From Sophora flavescens (taxonomy: Eukaryota; Streptophyta; Magnoliopsida; Fabales; Fabaceae), in contig CM061068.1 of NCBI GenBank assembly GCA_030762895.1, positions 155,330,811 through 155,394,810 on the forward strand: DNA of 64,000 bases, in the 5' to 3' direction. Both the position numbers and the translations under genes were made by a program. Below, in pieces: positions 55,415 through 64,000 of the stretch. Under the pieces are notes generated by a model. That model was not told the origin of the DNA. It did no database searches and saw only the letters and a list, made by a program, of their open reading frames with translations. Each line of letters starts with the position of its first letter. Positions within the stretch are counted from its first letter, which is position 1.

Positions 55415-55798
55415 TTACGGTGAGTATTCGAATAATCTGAAGTTTTGCTCCATTTGATAGAGCTTAAAATCCACAAGACATGCAAAAGCAAGAAGAAATC
55501 TAATAGCTTCTAACCTAGCAATGGGTGCATAAGTTTCCTCATAATCTATGTCTTCTTCTTGATTATAACCTTTGGCTACTAATCTAGCTTTGTTTCTAAC
55601 AATTATACCATTCTCATCTAACTTGTTCCTAAAAACCCATTTAGTTCCAATTACTTGTTTATTACTAGGTTTAGGTACAAGTTCCCATACATCATTTCTT
55701 GTAAATTGATTTAACTCATCTTGCATAGCAATTACCCAATGTTCATCTATGATAGCCTCATCAATTGTCTTAGGTTCAACTTGAGATACAAAAGACAT
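55415..55798 (-). pseudogene. S4 reverse transcriptase fragment
   Basis: Minus-strand frame with MSFVSQVEPKTIDEAIIDEH, QDELNQFTRNDVWELVPKPS and VIGTKWVFRNKLDENGIIVR, ending LAFACLVDFKLYQM, where it runs into LTR sequence. This covers only the first part of the RT domain; the YVDD active site is missing. The upstream edge joins gag directly at about 55800. Confidence 0.92.
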
Positions 55799-56862
55799 AA
55801 ATTGGCCTCTTCACTTTGACTATCTTCATCACTTGAGGATGACATCTCATTCTCATCCCATGCTGTGTATGCTTTCTTACCCTTCTTGTCTTTCTTGCCC
55901 TTCTTCTCATCTTTATCATTCTTCTTCTTGTAGTTAGGGCAATCATATTTTATGTGACCGGGCTTTCCACATTCATAGCAAGTTGGATTGGAAGTACTCT
56001 CCTTCTTCGTGAACTTCTTGTTGTTGAAGTTGCCTATCTTGAAGTTGCCTCTTCTCTTGAGAAACTTTCCAAACTTCCTCACTAACAAGTTAATGTGCTC
56101 CTCTTGAGATTCCTCACTTCAAACATCACTATCACTTAGGTCTTCCTTTCTTGAAGATGCAATCAAGGCTATGCCTTTCTTCCTCTTGACTTGATCTTCA
56201 CTCTCATTTAATCTTGATAGCTCAAGTTCATAGTCTTGAAGCTTGCCAAAGAGTGTAGCAAGTGACATTGTAGAAAGATTCCTTGATTCCTCAATAGTCG
56301 TCACCTTGGGTTGCCAAGACCTATTCAAACATCTTAGAACTTTGTTAATAAGATCCTCATTATCAAACACTTTACCAAGAGCACTAAGTTGGTTTACAAT
56401 ATATGTAAAACATTTTTGTATATCTCATAGATTCATCATGCATCATTCTAAACAATTCATACTCATGTATTAAAGTGTTCATCCTAGATCTCCTTACTTC
56501 ACTTGTGCCCTCATGGGCTACCTCAAGTGTATCCCACATTTCCTTTCTGGAATTGCAAGTAGAAATTTTAAATAACTCATCAATACTAACTCCTGTAGTA
56601 ATGATGTTCTTAGCCTTCTTATCTAATTGGACCTTCTTCTTATCATCATCGGTCCATAAAGATCTATGTTTATCTTTTTCCTCTTCATTAACAACATGTT
56701 TAGGAATAAAAGGACCATTCAAAACGGTATCCCATATATCAACATCTATTGCCTCAATGAAAATTTTCATCCTTGCTTTCCAATAAGGATAACTTCACCA
56801 TTGAAAATAGGGGGTTTAGAAATAGAAACATAATCACTTGTCCCATTTGATTGAGAAGCCAT
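55799..56862 (-). pseudogene. S4 gag
   Basis: ATG at 56862 (MASQSNGTSDYVSISKPPIF). A frameshift near 56790 is followed by WKARMKIFIEAIDVDIWDTV, a gag core (AHEGTSEVRRSRMNTLIHEY), another break near 56400, LGKVFDNEDLINKVLRCLNR and the zinc knuckle CYECGKPGHIKYDC (about 55983-55942). Its Lys-rich and Ser/Asp-rich tail runs straight into the RT fragment. Confidence 0.9.
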
Positions 56863-56904
56863 TTCCACGAGACTTGAAAGGTGATTAACCTTATTCAAGA
56901 ACCC

Positions 56905-56917
56905 GCTCTAGATACCA
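56905..56917 (-). other. Primer-binding site of S4
   Basis: On the minus strand the sequence reads TGGTATCTAGAGC, the initiator-tRNA site with one extra T. It lies nine bases after the LTR end, fixing the orientation of S4. Confidence 0.85.
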
Positions 56918-57894
56918 ATTATAAGATGTGGAAACGGATCTTAGTCAGGAGGGGGGGGGGGGGTGAATTGACCCTTTTAAAACTTTTTGAAAAACAAATG
57001 TTGAAGTTCCCTTTTTCAAATGGAGTAGCAAGATAGTAAACTTTCCTTGAAGCTTAAGTAAGAAAAAATTTCAATACCAATTCAAGAATGCACTTAAAGA
57101 AAGATATTCAATTGTATAAGCTATGAGATAGTATCATGCACTATAGTATCATAAGCATAGAACATAAAGAATCATGCATACGATAATAAAGATTGCAAGA
57201 AAGTAAAGAGAGTAGGGATAGAGAAAGTGACACAAGTATTTTACTGGTTCGGCCCACAACCTGAGTGGCCTACGTCCAGTCCCCAAGAATCCTCTTGGAG
57301 AAATTCGCTATGACAAAGTTTGTACAAGAGATACCACACTCCTTACAAAAGTCATTCTCCCTTGTAGGATACCTCATCCACAAGAACCACACTATCAAGA
57401 GATACCTCACTCTTGAACCTTGTTGGATACCTCACCAACAACTCACTAATGTATGCCTCACCCTTACACCTTGTTGGATACCTCACCAACAATCACCACA
57501 AGAGATACCACACTCTTGCCAAAAAGGGATGCCTCACCCTTACTTTGAAGGATACCTCACCAACAAAGATTTTTCTCCAATGGCCACTTTGAAGGATACC
57601 TCACCAACAAAGGTTTATGCCCCTCAAGAGATACCTCACCCTTGAGAACCTTGGGATCCACACTCCCAATACAAAAATCAAAACTAATTGAGTCCTAGCA
57701 GAAATACTTGTGCATCAAAGCTTGTAAGCTTCTAGATCACTTGTAACAAAGGTTGAGTAGATGGCTTGCTATTATGGCATTATAACAGTGTATTTTTGCT
57801 TATGATTTTGTTACCAAAACTCTTAAACACATACCCTTTATATAGACTTCATGAATTGGAGTTGAAAAACTGAAGTTTTGCTGATTTTTAGGGT

Positions 57895-58076
57895 GAGTAT
57901 TCGATTACTCTTACAGGGTATTCGAATACTCCCTGTAACAAAACCCAACAAACTTAACAAAATGGGTAGTATTCGAATACTCACAGGGGTATTCGAATAC
58001 TCCCTTCAAAAATTGCCAAATTGCATTTGTAATGGCATAAATGAGTTGGTATTTGAATACTCTAGAAGGAATTTCG
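57895..58076. repeat. Paired palindromes, GAGTATTCGAATACTC type, in the S4 LTR
   Basis: Copies: GAGTATTCGATTACTC, GGTATTCGAATACTCC, AGTATTCGAATACTCA, GGTATTCGAATACTCC and a decayed GGTATTTGAATACTC. Two sets are close pairs with 5-7 bases between (TTACAGG; ACAGG). The second palindrome of the first pair extends to TTACAGGG..CCCTGTAA. The truncated left LTR keeps one half copy near 55424-55437. Confidence 0.92.
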
Positions 58077-58322
58077 AGTTTTCCTTAAAGCAGACCAATA
58101 TAAAACTTTGTATGTGATTACTTATACCTTAAAAACATTTTTCAACATTTGGCATTTGATAATAGCTCTAATTGATTTCTATTTTAAGGTTTAGCATTAT
58201 TATCTTCTTAATTTTGTTAAGCCATCTAACCAAACTAAGTTGCTTATGACTTACATCAAAACCCTAGAAAAGAAAACATAACATCAAAACGATTACAACA
58301 TTTTCAATCAACATGATCATCA

Positions 58323-58843
58323 TCAAAACATATTTCATATCTTCATTCTTGACCATGGGTGGAGATGTTCTTCACGGAAGCATACTTGAGACTTGAATCT
58401 CATCATGATCTACATCTTCAACAATACAATATGAGTATCCAAGAATTTTATTCTGCTATGTCTAATCTTTGGGATCAGTTGGTGCTCACTGAATCTGCAA
58501 AATTACAAGCTTTTAAGGCTTACAATGATCGTAGCGAGGAACAACGTTTGGTTAAATTTTTTATGGCTCTTAGGGATATTTTGAAGGGATTCGTGGATCG
58601 ATCTTGCCCCTTAATCCTCTCCCAACTGTTGATTCGATGGTTAATGAGTTGTTAGCTGAAGAAATTCGACTCAAGTCTCAATCTGAAAAAGGGAATGTAG
58701 AGAAAGGATTTCTCCCAGCTCCCCATCAATCTGCTTTTGCAGTCCCTTATAACAAAAGCAAGTCTCATGGAAAGGTTGGTTACGACGAATGTAGCTTTTG
58801 CAAAAATAAGGGTCACTGGAAAGCTCAATGTCCCAATTCTTGA
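58323..58843 (+). pseudogene. S3 gag, 3' part
   Basis: Resumes after S4 with NMSIQEFYSAMSNLWDQLVL, a gag-core motif, then EEQRLVKFFMALRDILKGF. A frame change near 58600 leads to VDSMVNELLAEEIRLKSQSE and a zinc knuckle CSFCKNKGHWKAQC (about 58790-58831), ending at a TGA. Confidence 0.9.
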
Positions 58844-60704
58844 ACAAATCGCAACAAACACAGCAGCCCTTTCAATAGAGACCTCCTAATCAATGGAACC
58901 AGTGAAACTTCAAGTCTCCAACACCAAATATTGTTGCAGTCGTTCCTCCATCTGATGCCCTTAGTGTTGGACATGCATACTCTCCTAACAACACATCTCT
59001 TTATGGTCCTAATGTAGCTGATCTTGCTGAGCAATTCTAGAAGTTCCTTGCCACACAACCATATGCCTTGTCTGCCACATCCGCTCAATTCAATATAGAT
59101 TTGCCTTTCTCTAGCTCCTCAAGTATTTCTTCATCCATATGGATCCTTGACTTTGGAGCCTCTCATCATATGTCATCTAAGTTAAAATCATTTGTGTGTT
59201 TACATCATACCTCATCTGTTCCAATCATGACTGCCGATGGAACTCCTTTGTCATTAGCAGGCACTGGGACAGTTTCCACATCTCATTTATCCATTTCATA
59301 TGTTTACTACATTCCTAAATTATGTGTGAGTCTTGTTTCTGTTAGTCAATTGTGTGACTCTGGTTACTCAGTATTGTTTTCTTCCACATCTTGTTATGTG
59401 CAGGATCTACAATCCAGGAGGCTGATTGTGACAGGTCGTAGGCAGGGGGACTTTATATTTTGGATGAGCTAAGAGTTCCAGATGTTGCAGCTTCTAGTGT
59501 TGGCCTATCATCTTTTCGTTTGAATTCCTCTTCTTCTAGTTTTTATTTATGGCATTCCCGTCTTGGACATGTTTCCTCTTCCCGTTTGAAATACATGGCT
59601 TCTACAAGAGCTTTACGAAAGTTGCAAGCTAAAGATATTTCTGATTGTTGTGGTTGCAAACTTGCTAAGTTTTCTGCTTTGCTGTTTTGTAAAAGTGTTT
59701 CAATTTTGGTTGCACCTTTTGACTTAGTTCATTCTGATGTATGGGGACCATCACCGGTTGCTACCAAAGGTGGTTCTGGATATTATGTATCGTTCATTGA
59801 TGATTGTACTTGCTATTATTGGGTTTATCTTATGAAGCATCGTTCTGACTTTTTTACCATTTATTACATATGTCGTGCTTTTGTTAAATCTCAACATAAT
59901 GTTGTTATCAAGTGTTTTCGATGTGATTTAGGTGGTGAATATACTTCTAATAAATTCTCCGAATTACTTGCCTCTGATGGGACCTTTCACCAAACTTCTT
60001 GCACCGACACTCCTTAACAAAATGGAGTTGTATAAAGGAAACATCGTCACATTGTTGAAAATGCTCGTTCCCTTCTTTTGTCTGCCTATGTTCCCAGTGA
60101 GTTTTGGGGGGAAGCTGCCCTCACTGCATCTTTTGTTACTTCAGGTTTGTCACCCTTTGAAATATTATATGGATGTGCTCCTGATTATTCGGCCTTGAGA
60201 GTTTTTGGTTCTAATTGCTATGTTCTTCGTCCTCATGTTGAACGTAGTAAGTTGTCTTCCCGTTCTGCAATGTGTGTTTTTCTTGGTTATGGTGATGGTC
60301 AGAAGGGTTATCGTTGTTATGATCCTGCTAACCAAAATTTGTATGTATCACGTCATGTTGTATTTCTTGAGCATATACCATATTATTGTATTCCTCCAGA
60401 TTCTCACAGTCTTAAGAAATCTGATCTCACTCGCATTGATCCCTTTGACACAGATACAGACACTACACCTTCTCCTATGACACATCACCCAAATATTTTT
60501 GATGTTGAGTTTTGCAGGGTTGACACTGGTAGTACTGTTGATCCAGATGCTCCCTCTGTCCCCATGGCTCCCCAAGCATCCTCTCAGATTGTGGATCCTC
60601 TTCCTCCACCGCCACCTTCTCGTTATCCTCGACAGATTGTAAGTCCTCTCAGTTGCTCGATTTTGTTTATTCCATTTATTCTACTTCTTTTGCTTCCTTA
60701 TTGA
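58844..60704 (+). pseudogene. S3 protease and integrase
   Basis: Protease segment WILDFGASHHMSSKLKSF (Phe in place of Ser or Thr in the D-S/T-G triplet). Integrase zinc region WHSRLGHVSSSRLKYM with DCCGCKLAK. The core has LVHSDVWGP (first Asp) and FRCDLGGEY, with Asp present at the second position. The glutamate region is broken by stops in QNGVV (about 60016 and 60030). The C-terminal part continues ENARSLLLSAYVPSEFW, LRVFGSNCYVLRPHVERSKL and FLGYGDGQKGYRCYDP to about 60704. It is degraded but in order. Confidence 0.9.
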
Positions 60705-60788
60705 CCTCTATTCACAATTTGTCTAAGCCTTGTTCCTATCAAGAGGCTGTTCTTGATCCTTTTTGGCAGCAAGCTATGGTTGAGGAAC

Positions 60789-62749
60789 TGATAGGCTCCT
60801 GCAAGCGTACCGGATCGAAGCAAGTAATAATAAAACGGTGAGAAACCGAGTATCAAACTCAGGGATTGGGAAACCAAGTACAACTTCACAAATAAAACAA
60901 CTATTTAGACTAAGAAATAAATGTGAATAGATTTCAAGAAAATAAAATAAACAATAGAAGAAACCAAATATTTTTCGGGTTTTTAAATATGAAAAGAGAT
61001 TTCCAGTAATTGGGTTACCAACAAGACTGCTCATGCTAATAAATTGACTACCCCCTCTTGTTAATTATCAAAATTGCTTTGAAGGTGAATTTACTTTAAT
61101 AAGTTAATGTTCCCTCTCGAGATACAAGAACCGTGCCCAATTAAACCAACCCCTACTCTCGTGGTAATTGTATTTAAATTGAACCCATTAAGATTCGTGA
61201 CAATTCAATGAACCATCGAAAGACCGCTTCTAACTCTCGTGATTTAATTCCTAAGTTCACTCCCTATAGATCCAATACCTAAGTTCACCGCTAGGTTCGT
61301 CCTTCGAGTATCTATGACATGCAAATAAGTGCGCACCAAATTCATAAGTAATTCATGCAATAGGAATCAAATAGAAAGCAAATTGGAATTAACAAAGGGA
61401 AAACATCAATTCATAACATAAAACAAGTCTTGGGCATATCCCCAATTCCTAGAAAATAAAACAACTACTCAAGCATTGCCATGTTCATAACAACCTTGAA
61501 TAACAAAAGCATAAAAAAGCCTAAGAGAAAAGAAGAAATTGGGGAAGAAGAGAAATCCTAAATTAAGCCTAAGGTAGCAGCCAAGAGATCCCTATTTTCG
61601 ATCATAATTACCCTATTTATAGAGTAGGTTAACTTAGATTTGAAACCATTACAAAATCAAATCAAATCAGCAAATCAAAATTCCAGATTTTGAGCGTCAC
61701 GACCGTGATGCCTGTCACAGCCAGGCCGTGACAGATTCTGTCCTGGAGAACTTGACACTGGTTGGCCTGTCACGGCCGTTACAGGTTCTGACTTTGTGTT
61801 CTTCTTTCTTTTTCAGCCCTACTCGATCATGGTCGTGATGCCTATCATGGCCAGGCCGTGATGGGCTCTATTTGGCTCTTAAAGAAGAAATTGGAGAAGA
61901 AGAGAAATCCTAAATTAAGCCTAAGGTAGAAGCCAAGAGATCCCTATTTTTGAGCATAATTGCCCTATTTATAGAGTAGGTTAACATGGATTTGAAACCA
62001 TTACAAAATCAAATCAAATCAGTAAATCAAAATTCCAGATTTTGCGCATCACGACCGTGATGCCTGTCACGGCCAGGCCGTGACAGATTCTGTCCTGGAG
62101 AACTTGACACTGGTTGGCCTGTCACGGCCATGACAAGTTGACTTTGTGTTCTTCTTTCTTTTTCAGTCCTGCTCGATCATGGTCGTGATGCCTATCACGA
62201 CCAGGTCGTGATGGGCTCTGTTTGGATCATTTTTCTTGTATTTCAAGCTCCGCCTTCATGCAAACTCCAGCATAACTGGTCCTAAGCATTTTTAATCTTT
62301 GTATTTAATTGCCAAATCAATATCTCCAAATTAATTGCCAAATTATATCATATCCTTTATTGTTGTGATAGGCAATTATTATCCAAATCCAAATTGATTT
62401 GGATCCAATCTTTTATCTCAATGCCAATTGAATTATCTTTTAATCATAATAATCCAAATCCAAATTGATTTGATTAAAATCCATCATGTGGGTCCTCTCA
62501 ATTTACTTGGTAATATTCAATTTAATTGCAATCCTTCTTCTTTGTCCTTTCCTAAAGATAAAAATAAGAAAATCTTGAGAGAATCAATTAAATTCTAATT
62601 AAAATCAATTAAATGCACACATTGACTCTAAAATAACTAAAATAGGAAAACAAAGTCTAATTTGGGTTAAATCAAGCATTCAACAAAATTTAATTGATGA
62701 AATCCACTCTAAAATATTAGCTAAAACTTGATATGCTAGTGGATTATCA
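60789..62749. mobile_element. LARD3, non-coding LTR-type element in S3 RT
   Basis: The 1961-bp insert starts TGATAGGCTCCTGC and ends GGATTATCA, flanked by GGAAC at 60784-60788 and 62750-62754. The ends TGATA / TATCA are inverted. Its start (GCAAGCGTACCGGATCG, AAGTAATAA, GGGATTGGG) matches LARD1 and LARD2. It holds a 352-bp internal tandem duplication, including the palindrome array. No coding frame was found. Confidence 0.92.
61530..62228. repeat. 352-bp tandem duplication with palindromes in LARD3
   Basis: Unit 1 starts AAGAAGAAATTGGGGAAG at 61530, and unit 2 starts AAGAAGAAATTGGAGAAG at 61882. Each contains the pair TCACGACCGTGATG, CCTG, TCACRGCCAGGCCGTGACAG, a single GTCACGGCCGT or GTCACGGCCAT, and a third pair (GATCATGGTCGTGATG, CCTA, TCAYGRCCAGG). 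The units differ at scattered sites only, so the duplication is fairly recent. Confidence 0.92.
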
Positions 62750-64000
62750 GGAACTCTCTGCATTGAACAAGACAGATACTTGAGATCTTTTTTCTCTTCC
62801 ACCAGGAAAAGGTACAATCGGTTCTTGATGGGTGTATAAGATTAAAACTACTTGAAGAAAGTTTTGCTCCTTTTGCCAAAATGACCACTATTCGTACTCT
62901 TATTGCAGTTGCATCTATTCGTTAATGGCATATTTCTCAAAGGGATGTTAAAAATGCCTTCTTGAATGGTGATCTCCAAGAAGAGGTTTATATGGTACCT
63001 CCCACTGGTGTTTCTCATAATTCAGGTGAAGTGTGTAAACTGAAGAAAGCTCTCTATGGGCTCAAACAGGTTCCTCGAGCTTGGTTTGAGAAGTTCTCTA
63101 TTATGATTGTATCTCTTGGATTCTACTCAAGTCCACATGACTCTGCACAATTTCTCCGATGCACTTCTTGTGGTCGTATCCTGCTCTCTTTATATGTTGA
63201 TGACATGATTATCACTGGGGATGATGTTGATGGTATTGCAGAATTGAAATTGAAATTAGCCCGGCAGTTCGAGATGAAAGATCTTGGTACTCTTCGTTAC
63301 TTTTTGGGGATTGAGGTTGCTTACTCTCCTAGAGGTTACCTTCTCTCTCAATCTAAGTATATTGCAAAAATCCTTGAACAAGATCATCTCTCTGACACTC
63401 GGACCATTGATACTCCTCTTGAGGTAAATGCTAGGTATGACTCTTCTGATGGTGTTCCTCTGCCCGATCCCACCTTGTATTCGACACATTGTTAGTCAGT
63501 TTGTTGCCTCTCCCACTACAATTCATTCGGCAGTTGTTCTTCGCATTCTTCATTATCTTCGAGGATCTCAATTTCAGAGTCTTCTTTTCCCTTCATCTTC
63601 TTCCTAGGAATTGGGTGCTTATTCAGATGCTGATTGGGGTGGTGATTCTGGTGATCGTAAGTCTGTCATAGGGTTCTGTATTTTTCTAGGAGATTCTTTC
63701 ATTTCTTAGAAGAGAAAGAAGCTGGTCGTTGTCTCTCGGCCATCTATAGAAGCTGAGTATCGGGCCATGACTTCCACCACTGCTGAAATAGTTTGTTTGC
63801 ATTGGTTACTTGCTGATATGGGTATATCTTCTACTGGGCCAACTCCTATGCATTGTGATAATATGAGTGCTATACAGATCACTCGCAACTCCGTCTTCCA
63901 AGAACGCACCAAACACATTGAGGTTGACTGTCATTTCACTTGACATCACTTTAACTGGGGACCGTCACTTTACCCTTTGCTTCTTCCTCAATGCAAATTG

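Larger units (their letters stand above)
54434..58322 (-). mobile_element. S4 Sirevirus deletion derivative, reversed, inside S3 gag
   Basis: On the minus strand: 5' LTR (58322-56927), primer site, gag, a short RT piece, then a truncated 3' LTR (about 55437-54434). TCAAA occurs at 54429-54433 and 58323-58327 and is the likely target duplication. The two LTRs share long stretches. The left LTR lacks its first 400 or so bases, lost together with the rest of RT, RNase H and the polypurine region. Protease and integrase are absent too. The terminal bases of the left LTR read TATGG where the right copy has TGTGG. Confidence 0.85.
60705..63945 (+). pseudogene. S3 reverse transcriptase and RNase H, split by LARD3
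   Basis: The RT begins NLSKPCSYQEAVLDPFWQQA MVEEL, is cut at 60788 by LARD3, and resumes at 62750 with stops and frameshifts up to 62960. It then reads RDVKNAFLNGDLQEEVYMVP, KALYGLKQVPRAWFEKFS and YVDDMIITGDD (active site near 63196). RNase H follows in shifted frames from 63490: YSDADWGGDSGDRKSVIGF, PSIEAEYRAMTSTTAEI and ERTKHIEVDCHF, ending about 63940. The 3' LTR lies outside the window. Confidence 0.92.
53375..64000 (+). mobile_element. S3 copia element (non-Sirevirus), nested host
   Basis: 5' LTR 53375-53589, primer site at 53590, then gag, protease, integrase, RT and RNase H in plus orientation to the window edge. The 215-bp LTR and gag type (QLNGQNYSYWSY) set it apart from the Sireviruses. 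TTGAC at 53370-53374 is the presumptive left target duplication; the right end lies beyond 64000. It is interrupted by S4 (54434-58322) and LARD3 (60789-62749). Confidence 0.92.

Noticed and set aside
1..64000. tRNA or rRNA genes.
   Set aside because: No cloverleaf-like tRNA or rRNA core sequence was recognised; TGGTATCAGAGC occurrences are primer-binding sites of copia elements.

Overview
This is plant nuclear DNA, almost certainly from a eudicot with a repeat-rich genome. I infer a papilionoid legume, because the window is dominated by SIRE1/Maximus-type Sirevirus copia elements and by TNP2-bearing CACTA transposons of the kind common in legumes; no single sequence proves the species. Only one intact host gene is visible: a four-exon nucleoside diphosphate kinase on the minus strand (4767-6453). 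A second host gene, a KELP/PC4-type transcriptional coactivator (51811-52307), is a pseudogene. Nearly everything else is nested mobile DNA.

Layout. 1-1155: a reversed Sirevirus LTR piece abutting a copia RNase H fragment and a short copia LTR. 1156-4766: AT-rich DNA with one MITE candidate. 4767-6600: the NDPK gene and its promoter. 6800-11937: Ty3/gypsy-like LTR material in both orientations, with a complete solo Sirevirus LTR (8461-10039, target duplication GTTGG) inside a short tandem repeat. 12053-18229: CACTA-A, truncated on the left, with an LTR-type element (LARD1) inside its transposase. 18230-44160: one old Sirevirus (S1), whose 5' LTR is cut by CACTA-A and by LARD2 (itself cut by CACTA-B, 20443-25975), and whose downstream env-like gene is split by CACTA-C (34247-41232). 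44210-51615: a second Sirevirus (S2) with target duplication AATAT, sitting just upstream of the KELP-like pseudogene. 53375 to the end: a third, non-Sirevirus copia element (S3), split by a reversed Sirevirus deletion derivative (S4, 54434-58322) and by LARD3 (60789-62749).

How the parts fit. The three CACTA copies belong to one family, with CACTAG termini and arrays of TGACGTTA inverted pairs. CACTA-B keeps only the TNP2 transposase gene; CACTA-C keeps only a second gene, a TNPA-like protein with a Ulp1-type cysteine protease domain spread over about ten exons. The two are reciprocal deletion derivatives and together show the parental two-gene layout. CACTA-C has also captured a fragment of a Dicer-like (DCL2-type) gene.

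The most unusual signal is a paired-palindrome module. Two near-perfect palindromes lie 3-7 bases apart and recur in otherwise unrelated elements: CACTA, LARD, gypsy-like LTR and Sirevirus LTR. The layout is the same each time but the palindrome 'word' differs. At least four words are present, and in one case the flanking spacer is kept while the word is swapped. No tRNA, rRNA, CRISPR or bacterial-type features were seen.
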